A stretch of 64,000 nt of DNA, taken from Streptomyces yangpuensis (GTDB lineage Bacteria > Actinomycetota > Actinomycetes > Streptomycetales > Streptomycetaceae). Location: the NCBI RefSeq assembly GCF_001005295.1, contig NZ_LBMK01000008.1, positions 104,981 to 168,980 on the forward strand. Reading direction: 5' to 3'. The notes under the pieces are model-generated. The model was not told the origin of the DNA. It saw only the letters and a list, made by a program, of their open reading frames with translations, and searched no databases. The first letter of the stretch is position 1; each line of letters starts with the position of its first letter. Shown here piece after piece: positions 33,656 through 42,339 of this stretch. A program made the position numbers and the translations under genes.

Positions 33656-35035
33656 CTACGGGGCGGCCGGGGGCGGGGGGAGGCGGAGGTGGGCCGTCAG
33701 GCCGTGGGGGGTGTTCGGGGCGAGGTCGAGGGTGCCGCCGCTGAGGCGGGCGATCTCGTCGGCGATGGCCAGGCCCAGGCCGCTGCCGGGGATGTTCTGG
33801 TGTCCGGGGGCGCGGGTGAAGCGCCGCAGCAGCGTGCCCAGTTGGTCGTCCGGGACCCCCGGGCCGTCGTCCGCGACCCGGACGACCGTGCTCCCGTCGG
33901 GCCGGTGCGCGGCGCTCACCTCGACGCGGCCGCCGCTCGGCACGAATTTGACCGCGTTGTCCAGGAGCGCGTCCAGGATCCGGCCCGCCGCGTCGGGCAG
34001 GGCGTGCGCCCACAGGCCGTCCGCGACGCCGACGGCCGTGAGGTCCAGCCCCGCCGCGCGGAAGACCGGAGCCCAGGCCGTCACCCGGTCCCGTACCGCC
34101 CGCGACACGTCCTGTCCGGCCGGCTCGGCGGCACCGGACTCCACCCGTGCCAGGGCCAGCAGACCGTCCAGCAGTTCCGCCAGGCGCTCGGCCTCGTCCA
34201 GGGCCCGGGCGTGCTCGGCGAGGCCCGGCCCGGGGGTGACGTGCGGCTCGACGTTCTCCAGCTGCAGCACCAGCGTGGCCAGCGGGTTGCGCAGCTGGTG
34301 GGAAGCGTCGGCGACGAAGTCGCGCTGACGGCCGATGGATTCGGCCACGGCGTCCGCCATGGTGTTGAAGTGCCTGTGCAGACGGCGCAGTTCGGGAGGG
34401 CCGGTGTCCGAGCCGGCCCGGGCCCGGAGGCTGCCGGCGGCCAGCCGCTCCACGGCCCGGTCGAGGTCCAGGACCGGACGCATCAGCCAGCGGGCGATCC
34501 AGGCGGCGACCAGCGCGGCCGCCGCGAAGGAAGCGAGCGCCCCGGCCGCGATGAGCGACCAGCGGACCGTGACGTCCCGGCGTGCGGCAGCGGTGGGGAC
34601 CGCCAGCAGCACCGCCCCGCTGACCCGCTCGTCCCGGCCCACCGGCTCGGCGAGCACGACGCCGTCCGGACCCCACGGCCGCAGGGTCGGCAGCCGGTCG
34701 GTGGACCGGCCGGTCAGCGCGCGGCTGCGCGCCTCCACCGCCCCCGCGCCGGGTGTGCTCCCGGCACGCACCAGCGTCGCGCCCGCCGTGTCGACCACCA
34801 CCACGCCCGCCCCGTACAGGTCGGCGTACCGGCCGATCTCGGCCGCCAGCTCCGCCCGGTCGGCATCCGTACGCATCCGCTCCGCGAGATCCGCGAACCG
34901 CACGGCCTCCGAACGGCGCTGGAGGAGCAGGTGCTCGGTGCGGCCCCGCGCGTACCCCTCGGCCAGCGGCAGGCACAGGAGCAGCGCCGCCACCCCCATG
35001 AGGACCGTCAGCACGGCGAGGAGCCGTCGCCTCAC
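33656..35035 (-). CDS. Sensor histidine kinase
   Basis: Membrane sensor kinase of 459 residues. TM1 is near residues 5-25 (LLAVLTVLMGVAALLLCLPL), an external domain of about 130 residues follows, then TM2 near 155-178 (LIAAGALASFAAAALVAAWI) and a HAMP linker (RWLMRPVLDLDRAVERLAAG). The phospho-acceptor is in DASHQLRNPLATL; ATP motifs are N (LLDNAVKFV), G1 (DDGPGV) and G2 (GSGLGLAIAD). GTG 35035 overlaps the response regulator stop (GTGA), so the pair is co-translated. The signal is unknown. Confidence 0.93.
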   Translation of the reverse strand: MRRRLLAVLTVLMGVAALLLCLPLAEGYARGRTEHLLLQRRSEAVRFADLAERMRTDADRAELAAEIGRYADLYGAGVVVVDTAGATLVRAGSTPGAGAVEARSRALTGRSTDRLPTLRPWGPDGVVLAEPVGRDERVSGAVLLAVPTAAARRDVTVRWSLIAAGALASFAAAALVAAWIARWLMRPVLDLDRAVERLAAGSLRARAGSDTGPPELRRLHRHFNTMADAVAESIGRQRDFVADASHQLRNPLATLVLQLENVEPHVTPGPGLAEHARALDEAERLAELLDGLLALARVESGAAEPAGQDVSRAVRDRVTAWAPVFRAAGLDLTAVGVADGLWAHALPDAAGRILDALLDNAVKFVPSGGRVEVSAAHRPDGSTVVRVADDGPGVPDDQLGTLLRRFTRAPGHQNIPGSGLGLAIADEIARLSGGTLDLAPNTPHGLTAHLRLPPPPAAP

Positions 35036-35715
35036 CGCTCCCCGCCGAGCTGGTAGCCGTACCCGCGGACGGTGCGCACGAGCCCGGAGCGGCCGGTCTT
35101 GGCGCGGATCCCGGCAACGTGCACGTCCAGCGAGCGCGAGGCGGCGAGGAAGGCGTCGCCCCAGATCCGGTCCAGGATCTCCTCGCGCGAGTGCACCTCG
35201 TCCGGCCGGATGGCCAGGAGCGCCAGGACGTCGAACTCCCTTCGTGTGAGGCGTACTTCGACCCCCGCGACGGTGACCGTACGGCCCGCGGGGTCCACCT
35301 CCACGTCCCCGCGGCGCACCACCGCCGGGCCCGGGACGGCGCGGTCGGCGCGGTCGGCGTGCGCGTCCGTCCGGCGCCGTACGGTGTCGATACGGGCCAT
35401 CAGCTCGGCCATCCGGAACGGCTTGACGACGTAGTCGTCGGCGCCCGCCCGCAGACCCTGCACGATGTCGCGCTCCTCGCACCGCGCGGTCACCACGATC
35501 AGCGGCACACCGCAGACGGTCCGCAGCCGCCGCAGCAGCTCTATCCCGTCCAGGTCGGGCAGCCCCAGGTCCAGCAGGACGAACTCGGCCTCGCGCGTGT
35601 GGCGCAGCGCGTCCTGGGCCCGCGCCACGCGGCGGACGGTGTGTCCGCGCTGGGCGAGGGCGGTGCCGAGCGCCTGGGCCATCCGGTCGTCGTCCTCGAC
35701 CAGCAGCGCGTGCAC
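35032..35715 (-). CDS. OmpR-family response regulator
   Basis: A 227-residue regulator. The receiver has the acidic pocket LLVEDDDRM, phospho-Asp in LLDLGLPDLDG, and the Lys in DYVVKPF. The C-terminal winged helix is typical of OmpR/PhoB (LTRREFDVLALLAI, SREEILDRIWGD, then VDVHVAGIR-type contact helix and VRGYGYQL wing). Start is GTG 35715. It precedes and overlaps its cognate kinase. Target genes cannot be predicted; the adjacent transporter is a candidate. Confidence 0.94.
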   Translation of the reverse strand: MHALLVEDDDRMAQALGTALAQRGHTVRRVARAQDALRHTREAEFVLLDLGLPDLDGIELLRRLRTVCGVPLIVVTARCEERDIVQGLRAGADDYVVKPFRMAELMARIDTVRRRTDAHADRADRAVPGPAVVRRGDVEVDPAGRTVTVAGVEVRLTRREFDVLALLAIRPDEVHSREEILDRIWGDAFLAASRSLDVHVAGIRAKTGRSGLVRTVRGYGYQLGGER

Positions 35716-35783
35716 GGGAGCCCCCCTCGCCGTCCCGGGATCCGCGGCCCGCGCGGGCCGCGGGCCCAGGCTACCGCCGCCGC

Positions 35784-37169
35784 TCAGCGCACCGCCTCGA
35801 CGGGCTTTCCGGTCGCACCGGCTCCCGCCGCGGCGTCCGCGTCCGCTTCCGCCCGGCTGAGGGCCGCGTCTCGGGTGTCCGGCATCAGCACGTACGTCAC
35901 CAGGGAGATCAGCGCGCACCCGGAGACGTACCAGAAGAACATGGTCTCGTGACCACTGTTCTTGAACCAGAGCGCCACGTACTCCGCCGTGCCGCCGAAC
36001 AGAGCGTTGGCGATGGCGTACGGCAGTGCCACGCCCAGGGCGCGCACCCTGGTGGGGAACAGTTCGGCCTTGACCGCCGCGTTGATGGACGTGTAGCCGG
36101 TGATGATCACCAGGGCGAGCAGGGACAGGCCGAGCGCGGACCAGTACGAGGACGCCGACCCCAGCGCGGTCATGATCGGGTACGTGCCGATCGTGCAGCC
36201 CACCGCGAAGGTGATCAGCAGGGGACGGCGGCCGATCCGGTCGGACAGCATGCCGGCGAAGGGCTGGAGTACGGCGAAGAGGGTCAGTGCGGTGAAGCTC
36301 ACCAGGGTGGCGGTGGTCTTCTCCATGCCCGCGCTGCCGACGAGGTACTTGGTCAGGTAGGTGGTGTAGGTGTAGTAGGCCACGGTGCCGCCGAGGGTCA
36401 GAGCCATGACCAGGCCGGCTTGCCGACGGTAGTGCCACAGGGCCGTGAGCGTGCCCCGCGTGCTGTCGTCGTGGGCGTCCTCGCCGGACGCCTCCTCCTG
36501 GAAGGCGTCGGTCTCCTGGAGCCGGCGCCGCAGCCAGAAGACGACCACGGCGAACAAAGCCCCGAGCACGAAGGGGATCCGCCAGCCCCAGCTCTCCAAC
36601 TGCGCCGCGGTGAGCGTGTGCTGCATCGTGATCAGGATGCCCAGGCCCAGCAGCTGGCCGCAGGTCATCGACACGTACTGGAAGGACGAGCCGAGGCCGC
36701 GCCGGTTGCGGGCGGACGCCTCGGTCAGGTACGTGGCGCTGGCGGCGTACTCGCCGCCGATGCTCATCCCCTGGAGCAGACGGGCCAGCAGCAGCACCAG
36801 GGCGCCGAAGTATCCGGCCTGGCCGTAGGTCGGGGCGACGGCGATGAGCAGTGCGGCCACCGACATCATGGTGACGGTGAGCGTGAGCGCGCTCTTGCGC
36901 CCGTGCCGGTCCGCGGCGCGGCCGAGGATCCACCCGCCGACGGGGCGCATCAGGAAGCCGACCGCGAAGATTCCCGCGGTGTTCATCAGCTGCGTGGTCG
37001 GGTTGTCCCCGGGGAAGAAGGAGTCGGCGAAGTAGATCGCGAAGCTGGCGTAGACGAACCAGTCGTACCACTCGACGAGGTTGCCGAGGGAGCCGCCGAC
37101 CAGGGCGAGCCGGCGCTTGCGGCGCTCCTCCCCGGGCGTGGGGACGACTGGGACGGCGGACGAGGACAT
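35784..37169 (-). CDS. MHS-family MFS symporter (KgtP/ProP-like)
   Basis: A 461-residue polytopic transporter with 12 predicted helices. It matches the metabolite:H+ symporter branch: GNLVEWYDWFVYASFAIYF in TM1, the loop 2-3 motif GRAADRHGRK, LLARLLQGMSIGGEYAASATYL in TM4-5 and GMLSDRIGRRPLL between TM8 and TM9. Substrates in this family are dicarboxylates such as alpha-ketoglutarate, proline/betaine or shikimate. GGAG lies 6 nt before the ATG at 37169. A two-component system follows closely downstream on the same strand and may regulate it. Confidence 0.9.
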   Translation of the reverse strand: MSSSAVPVVPTPGEERRKRRLALVGGSLGNLVEWYDWFVYASFAIYFADSFFPGDNPTTQLMNTAGIFAVGFLMRPVGGWILGRAADRHGRKSALTLTVTMMSVAALLIAVAPTYGQAGYFGALVLLLARLLQGMSIGGEYAASATYLTEASARNRRGLGSSFQYVSMTCGQLLGLGILITMQHTLTAAQLESWGWRIPFVLGALFAVVVFWLRRRLQETDAFQEEASGEDAHDDSTRGTLTALWHYRRQAGLVMALTLGGTVAYYTYTTYLTKYLVGSAGMEKTTATLVSFTALTLFAVLQPFAGMLSDRIGRRPLLITFAVGCTIGTYPIMTALGSASSYWSALGLSLLALVIITGYTSINAAVKAELFPTRVRALGVALPYAIANALFGGTAEYVALWFKNSGHETMFFWYVSGCALISLVTYVLMPDTRDAALSRAEADADAAAGAGATGKPVEAVR

Positions 37170-37474
37170 GGCGGCTCCAGCGGGAAGTCCCTGATGGGAG
37201 TGGGGAGAACGGCCCCTGAGGCGGGGGAGTGTCCAGAGCATGGGGCCGCCGCCGGAGCCGGACAAGCTCCGCCGCGCAGATCTAACGTTCCGCTAAGGAA
37301 GCGGGACGGACGCGGGACGGACGCGGGATTTCACGACGCGGTCATGCTCACGTCATGTCCGCTCCATGGTGGTCACCCGCTGGTGGCCCACGGTGGGGGC
37401 GGCCCGGCCGCGGAGCACCCGTGGGACCCGACTCCGCGGCCGGCCGCACCCGACCCCCGTGACCAGGAGGCAAG
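37170..37474. promoter_or_regulatory. Divergent promoter region of transporter and phytase, with 11-bp direct repeats
   Basis: No gene is supported here. The region holds GTCATGCTCAC (37341-37351) directly followed by GTCATGTCCGC (37352-37362), a two-unit 11-bp direct repeat spaced like a PHO box, and GGTCACCCG at 37380. A tandem GGGACGGACGC pair lies near 37303-37325. PhoP control of a phytase would make sense, but the units deviate from GTTCACC. Confidence 0.35.
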
Positions 37475-38815
37475 ATGAGCGCGTTCCCGAGCAGGCGGAC
37501 AACGGCGGTCGGCGTGGCCGCCGTCGTGGCCCTGGGCGTGATCGCCGTACCGGCGCACGCCCGCGCGGACCGCGGCACACCGCCGCCCCTGCCGCAGGTC
37601 CCCGCTTCCGTTGAGACGCCCTCCCTCTTCGACGACGAGGCCGGCGGCAACGCCAACGCCGACGACCCCGCGATCTGGCGCAACGCGCAGGACCCCGACC
37701 GCAGCCTGGTCATCGCCACCGCCAAGGAGGGCGGACTGCGCGTCTACGACCTGGACGGGCGCCAGGTCCAGTCCCTGCCGGCCCCGCCGCCGCCCGGCGC
37801 CGGGCACAAGCCCGGACGGTTCAACAACGTCGACCTCGTCACCGGCCTGCGCTTCGCCGACGGACGCCACGACGTGGCGGTCGTCTCCGACCGCGGCCGC
37901 GACCGGCTGCGCGTCTACCGGATCGACCCCGGGCGGCCCACCGCACCCCTGGTCGACGTCACGGACGAGACGGCCGCCCCGCTGGTGTTCTCCGCGGACC
38001 AGGACGAGGTCGACGACCAGCGGACCGCCTATGGCCTGGCCGCGTACACCGACCGCCGCAGCGGCCGCTCCTTCGCCGTCACCAGCAGGCGCCACGGCAC
38101 CGAGCTGGCCCTGGCCGAACTCCGGCCCACCGCAGGGGGGAAGGTCGGCTACCGCACGGTCCGCACCACCGCGCTGCCCGCCACCTTCACCCTGCCCGAC
38201 GGAACGCCGTGGTCACCGTGCGGCGAGCCGGGCGAACTGCCCCAGGTCGAGGGCATGGTCGTCGACCCCGACACCGGCGACCTCTACGCCGGCCAGGAGG
38301 ACGTCGGCATCTGGAAGCTGGACGCCGACCTGCGCTCCCCGGCCCGCCTGATCGAGAAGGTCCGCTCCTTCGGGGTGCCCGGCACCTGGAACCCGCAGAC
38401 CGAGGAGTGCGACGCGGGCGCCGACCCGGGCTTCGGCGGCCGGCACGTGTCCGCCGACGTCGAGGGCCTCACCATCTGGCGCGACCCGAAGCACCCCCGG
38501 CACAGCGGCTACCTCCTCGCCTCCAGCCAGGGCGACGACACCTTCGCCGTCTTCGACCGCGAGAACGGCAACGCGTACGTCCGCAGCTTCCGCGTCGCGG
38601 CGGGCACCGGGCCCGGAGCGCCCGACGGCTCCCAGGAGTGCGACGGCGCCGCCGTCACCAGCGCGCCGCTGGGCAGGAGGTTCCCCGAGGGGCTGCTCGT
38701 CGTCCAGGACGGCCACAACACCCCCGCGACCACCGGACCGGACGGGGAGACCCGCACCGACACGGACTTCAAGTTCGTAGACCTGGGAAGGCTGAAGCGC
38801 GCGGCACGCCTGTGA
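37475..38815 (+). CDS. Secreted beta-propeller phytase (3-phytase, BPP)
   Basis: Releases phosphate from myo-inositol hexakisphosphate outside the cell (446 aa). After a signal peptide (TTAVGVAAVVALGVIAVPA, cut after AHA) the BPP domain follows the known order: NADDPAIWRNAQDPDRSLVIA, KEGGLRVYDLDGRQVQSLP, then VDLVTGLRF, DVAVVSDRG and ASSQGDDTFAVFDREN near the end. These provide the calcium-binding acidic groups and propeller blades. AGGAGG precedes the ATG at 37475. Alone in its transcription unit, with a strong terminator after it. Confidence 0.92.
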   Translation: MSAFPSRRTTAVGVAAVVALGVIAVPAHARADRGTPPPLPQVPASVETPSLFDDEAGGNANADDPAIWRNAQDPDRSLVIATAKEGGLRVYDLDGRQVQSLPAPPPPGAGHKPGRFNNVDLVTGLRFADGRHDVAVVSDRGRDRLRVYRIDPGRPTAPLVDVTDETAAPLVFSADQDEVDDQRTAYGLAAYTDRRSGRSFAVTSRRHGTELALAELRPTAGGKVGYRTVRTTALPATFTLPDGTPWSPCGEPGELPQVEGMVVDPDTGDLYAGQEDVGIWKLDADLRSPARLIEKVRSFGVPGTWNPQTEECDAGADPGFGGRHVSADVEGLTIWRDPKHPRHSGYLLASSQGDDTFAVFDRENGNAYVRSFRVAAGTGPGAPDGSQECDGAAVTSAPLGRRFPEGLLVVQDGHNTPATTGPDGETRTDTDFKFVDLGRLKRAARL

Positions 38816-38828
38816 CCCGGAAACCACC

Positions 38829-38858
38829 CCCGGCCGGCACCATGCGGTGCCGGCCGGG
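38829..38858. terminator. Bidirectional terminator between phytase and katG
   Basis: A perfect 13-bp stem (CCCGGCCGGCACC with its complement) with loop ATGC, between the two convergent genes. Confidence 0.88.
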
Positions 38859-38879
38859 CCGGATGTCCGGATGCCCGGA

Positions 38880-41111
38880 TCAGACGAGGTCGAACCGGTC
38901 CAGGTTCATCACCTTGTCCCACGCCGCGATGAAGTCCTTGGCGAACTTCTCCTTCGCGTCGTCGCTCGCGTAGACCTCCGCGAGTGCCCGCAGCTCCGAG
39001 TTGGAGCCGAAGACCAGGTCGGCACGGGTACCGGTCCACTTGACCTCGCCGGTGGCGCTGTCACGGCCCTCGAAGGTGTTCGCGTCCTGCGCCGTCGCCT
39101 TCCACTCGGTCCCCAGGTCCAGGAGGTTGACGAAGAAGTCGTTCGTCAGCGAACCGGGGGTCGTGGTGAACACGCCGTGCCGCGACTGCTGGTGATTGGC
39201 ACCCAGCACCCGCAGGCCGCCGACGAGGACGGTCAGCTCGGGCGCGCTCAGGTTCAGCAGGTTCGCCCGGTCCAGCAGCAGATACTCGGCCGGGAGCCGG
39301 TTGCCCTTGCCGAGGTAGTTGCGGAAGCCGTCGGCGGCCGGCTCCAGCGCGGCGAAGGACTCCACGTCCGTCTGCTCCTGCGTGGCGTCCACCCGGCCCG
39401 GCGTGAAGGGCACCCGCAGGTCGAACCCGGCGTCCCTGGCGGCCTGTTCCACCGCGGCGGCGCCCGCCAGCACGATCAGGTCGGCGATCGAGATCCGCTT
39501 GCCGCCGTCCTGGGCGGCGTTGAACGCCTCCTGGATCCCCGTCAGGACGCGCAGCACCCCGGCGAGCCGGTCGGGCTCGTTGACCTCCCAGCCGGCCTGC
39601 GGCTGCAGACGGATGCGGGCGCCGTTGGCACCACCGCGCTTGTCACTGCCGCGGAAGGAGGACGCCGACGCCCACGCGGTGGACACCAGCTGCGACACCG
39701 TCAGGTCCGATGCGAGGACCTGCGCCTTCAGGGAGGCGACGTCCGCGGCGTCGACCAGCTCGTGGTCCAGCGCGGGCAGCGGGTCCTGCCACAGCAGTTC
39801 CTCGGACGGTACCTCGGGACCGAGGTAGCGCACGACGGGGCCCATGTCGCGGTGGGTCAGCTTGAACCACGCGCGGGCGAAGGCGTCCGCGAACGCGGCC
39901 GGGTCCTCCAGGAAGCGGCGCGAGATCTGCTCGTAGGCCGGGTCGAAGCGCAGCGACAGGTCGGTCGTCAGCATGGTCGGGGCGTGCGTCTTCGACGGGT
40001 CGTGCGCGTCGGGCACGGTGCCCGCGCCCGCGCCGTCCTTGGGCCGCCACTGGTGGGCGCCGGCCGGGCTCTTGAACTGCTCCCACTCGTAGCCGAAGAG
40101 GATCTCGAAGAAGCTGTTGTCCCACGTGATCGGGGTGTTGGTCCAGATGCCCTCCAGACCGCTGGTGATCGCGTCCCCGCCCTTGCCGGTGCCGTACGAG
40201 CTGGCCCAGCCCAGGCCCTGCGCCTCGATCGGGGCGGCCTCGGGGTCGGCGCCGACGCTGTCGGCCGGGCCGGCGCCGTGGGTCTTGCCGAAGGTGTGGC
40301 CGCCCGCGATCAGAGCCACCGTCTCCTCGTCGTTCATCGCCATCCGGCGGAACGTCTCACGGATGTCGCGGGCCGCCGCGAGGGGGTCCGGGTTGCCGTT
40401 GGGGCCCTCCGGGTTGACGTAGATCAGGCCCATCTGGACGGCGCCGAGCGGGCTCTCCAGCTCGCGGTCACCGGTGTAGCGCCGGTCGTCGAGCCAGGTG
40501 GTCTCGGGGCCCCAGTACACGTCCTCGTCCGGCTCCCAGACGTCGGCGCGGCCGCCGCCGAAGCCGAAGGTCTCGAAGCCCATCTGCTCCAGGGCGACGT
40601 TGCCGGTGAGGATCATGAGGTCGGCCCACGACAGGCTCTGGCCGTACTTCTTCTTGACCGGCCACAGCAGACGGCGGGCCTTGTCGAGGTTGCCGTTGTC
40701 CGGCCAGCTGTTGAGGGGCGCGAAACGCTGCTGGCCGGCGCCCGCGCCACCGCGTCCGTCGCTGATCCGGTACGTGCCGGCGCTGTGCCACGCCATGCGG
40801 ACCATGAAGGGGCCGTAGTGGCCGAAGTCCGCGGGCCACCAGTCCTGCGAGGTCGTCAGGACCTCCGCGATGTCCCGCTTGACCGCGGGCAGGTCGAGGG
40901 CCTTGAACGCCGCGGCGTAGTCGAAATCCTCGCCCAGCGGGTTCGCCACCGCGGGGTTCTTGGCGAGGATCTTCAGGTTCAGCCGTTCGGGCCACCACTG
41001 GCGGTTTCCGCCGCCCTGCGTGGGGTGCGCGGCGCGCTCGTGCGCGACGGGACAGCCGCCCCCGCCCTGCGCCTTGTCGTCCGTGACGATTGCATCGTGG
41101 TTCTCGGACAT
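38880..41111 (-). CDS. katG: Catalase-peroxidase KatG
   Basis: Bifunctional haem enzyme that destroys hydrogen peroxide (743 aa). The active-site helix is MVRMAWHSAGTYRISDGRGG, with distal Arg, Trp and His; DWWPADFGHYGPF supplies nearby contacts. Tyr in MGLIYVNPEGPNG and Met in RRMAMNDEETVALIAGGHTFGKTHG complete the Met-Tyr-Trp adduct and the proximal haem His. The duplicated C-terminal peroxidase-like domain (residues about 430-740) is intact. AAGGATTCCC precedes the ATG at 41111. It is divergent from a Fur-family gene, the usual FurA/CatR arrangement, so repression relieved by peroxide is expected. Confidence 0.97.
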   Translation of the reverse strand: MSENHDAIVTDDKAQGGGGCPVAHERAAHPTQGGGNRQWWPERLNLKILAKNPAVANPLGEDFDYAAAFKALDLPAVKRDIAEVLTTSQDWWPADFGHYGPFMVRMAWHSAGTYRISDGRGGAGAGQQRFAPLNSWPDNGNLDKARRLLWPVKKKYGQSLSWADLMILTGNVALEQMGFETFGFGGGRADVWEPDEDVYWGPETTWLDDRRYTGDRELESPLGAVQMGLIYVNPEGPNGNPDPLAAARDIRETFRRMAMNDEETVALIAGGHTFGKTHGAGPADSVGADPEAAPIEAQGLGWASSYGTGKGGDAITSGLEGIWTNTPITWDNSFFEILFGYEWEQFKSPAGAHQWRPKDGAGAGTVPDAHDPSKTHAPTMLTTDLSLRFDPAYEQISRRFLEDPAAFADAFARAWFKLTHRDMGPVVRYLGPEVPSEELLWQDPLPALDHELVDAADVASLKAQVLASDLTVSQLVSTAWASASSFRGSDKRGGANGARIRLQPQAGWEVNEPDRLAGVLRVLTGIQEAFNAAQDGGKRISIADLIVLAGAAAVEQAARDAGFDLRVPFTPGRVDATQEQTDVESFAALEPAADGFRNYLGKGNRLPAEYLLLDRANLLNLSAPELTVLVGGLRVLGANHQQSRHGVFTTTPGSLTNDFFVNLLDLGTEWKATAQDANTFEGRDSATGEVKWTGTRADLVFGSNSELRALAEVYASDDAKEKFAKDFIAAWDKVMNLDRFDLV

Positions 41112-41188
41112 GGGAATCCTTCCGTACCAGGGGGATCGCGGTGCTCAGGACCGAATGCGGTGGAACAGGCGGGACACGGTCCCCGCGC

Positions 41189-41236
41189 ACGGGGCCCGGC
41201 CTCGGCGGCCGACCCGACGCCGAGGCCGGGCCCCGT
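41189..41236. other. Large hairpin in the katG-furA spacer
   Basis: Perfect 18-bp stem (ACGGGGCCCGGCCTCGGC with its complement) and a 12-nt loop, followed by a smaller 7-bp hairpin at 41245-41263 (ACTCCCG / CGGGAGT). Both would lie in the katG 5' leader. Too large for an operator; could be an attenuator, a leader terminator or an mRNA stabiliser. Confidence 0.6.
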
Positions 41237-41305
41237 CCGTCCCTTACTCCCGCAGCTCGGGAGTCTTCCTGCCTCTTGGTTATCAACGGATCCGATCCTA
41301 CGATG

Positions 41306-41320
41306 GACTCAATCCAAGTC
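41306..41320. promoter_or_regulatory. Candidate FurA operator
   Basis: GACTCAATCCAAGTC, an imperfect inverted repeat (GACT...AGTC) in an AT-richer patch between furA and katG, where the regulator would be expected to bind. Confidence 0.4.
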
Positions 41321-41408
41321 AAGATGAGTACCAAGCCCATATCCGATCGGATTCCGGAAGCCGACCGGGCGCACGCGGGCGCCCGACGAACCCGAGGGGG
41401 GAGCCGAG

Positions 41409-41867
41409 ATGAGTGACCTGCTGGAACGGCTGCGGGGGCGCGGCTGGCGGCTGACGTCCCAGCGGCGGGTCGTCGCGGAGGTCCTCGACGGGGAGCACGT
41501 GCACCTGACGGCCGACGAGGTGCACGCCCGCGCGACCCTGCGGCTGCCGGAGATCTCCCGGGCCACCGTCTACAACGCCCTGGGCGAGCTGGTGGCCCTC
41601 GGGGAGGTCGTCGAGGTCACCACCGACGGCCGCGCCAAGCGCTACGACCCCAACGCGCACCGCCCGCACCAGCACCTGGTGTGCTCCGGATGCGGCCTCA
41701 TCCGCGACGTCCACCCGGACGGCGACCCACTGGCGGTGCTGCCCGCGGCGCAGCGCTTCGGCTTCGCCGTGTCCGAGGTCGAGATCACCTACCGTGGCCT
41801 ATGCCCGGCCTGCGCCCGGGCCGTGCTCCCTCCCACCCCCTCGATTGACCCCGGCACCGTGGGGTAG
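41409..41867 (+). CDS. Fur-family peroxide/iron regulator (FurA/CatR-like)
   Basis: A 152-residue Fur-family repressor. The winged helix has LTSQRRVVAEVLDG and LPEISRATVYNALGELVALG; the dimer domain carries a metal site HRPHQHLVCSGCG and a second CPAC pair near the end (LCPACARAV), the pair of CXXC motifs that bind structural zinc. Divergent from katG, as FurA/CatR repressors are in Streptomyces. GGGGGGAG precedes the ATG at 41409. Its last codons (GGG TAG) also form the -10 of a SigB-like promoter for the next gene. Confidence 0.92.
   Translation: MSDLLERLRGRGWRLTSQRRVVAEVLDGEHVHLTADEVHARATLRLPEISRATVYNALGELVALGEVVEVTTDGRAKRYDPNAHRPHQHLVCSGCGLIRDVHPDGDPLAVLPAAQRFGFAVSEVEITYRGLCPACARAVLPPTPSIDPGTVG
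41843..41867 (+). promoter_or_regulatory. SigB-type promoter of the STAS gene
   Basis: GATT, 15 nt, GGGTAG fits GNNT-N14-16-GGGTA(C/T) except for the last base. It is followed by GCGCCG, so 41862-41873 is identical to 45699-45710. It overlaps the furA stop codon. Confidence 0.5.
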
Positions 41868-41956
41868 GCGCCGAGCAGAACCAGCCGGTCGCGGCGAGCG
41901 GTGGCCGGCAGGACGATGGCACTCGAACCCGCGCACGTGGGAAGAGGTGGTTCCCT

Positions 41957-42325
41957 ATGGCCCCGCCGGAGGACGGTGACAGATTCGCCGTGGACGTGCG
42001 GTCCGAGGGCGACGTGATGGTCTTCGCACTCACCGGAGAGCTGGACCACGACACGGCCGAACCCTTGCGCGCCGCCCTCGCCGCCGCCGTCGACGGCGGC
42101 GCGCGCAGGCTGCTGGTGGACTTCTCTCAGCTCCGGTTCTGCGACTCCACGGGACTGAACGTCCTCCTGCACAGCAGGCTCTCCCTCCGGGAGGAAGGCG
42201 GCAGCATCTCCTTGGCCGGGCTGCGCCCACCCGTCGCCCGCATGTTCCGTATCACCGGTGCGGACGGGATCTTCCCCGTACACCCCGATGTGGCGCACGC
42301 GCTGGCCGAGCCGCGCCACGGGTGA
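41957..42325 (+). CDS. STAS-domain anti-anti-sigma factor
   Basis: A 122-residue antagonist of an anti-sigma factor (RsbV/SpoIIAA type). The phosphorylation site is LRFCDSTGLNVLL, with Ser near residue 60, after the typical VFALTGELDHDTAEPLRAAL. When unphosphorylated it should bind the anti-sigma kinase encoded next, releasing the sigma factor. Its stop lies 14 bp before the kinase start. A SigB-like promoter overlaps the end of furA upstream. The three SpoIIE phosphatases in this window are candidates to dephosphorylate it. Confidence 0.9.
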   Translation: MAPPEDGDRFAVDVRSEGDVMVFALTGELDHDTAEPLRAALAAAVDGGARRLLVDFSQLRFCDSTGLNVLLHSRLSLREEGGSISLAGLRPPVARMFRITGADGIFPVHPDVAHALAEPRHG

Positions 42326-42339
42326 GGGAGGAGCGCGCC

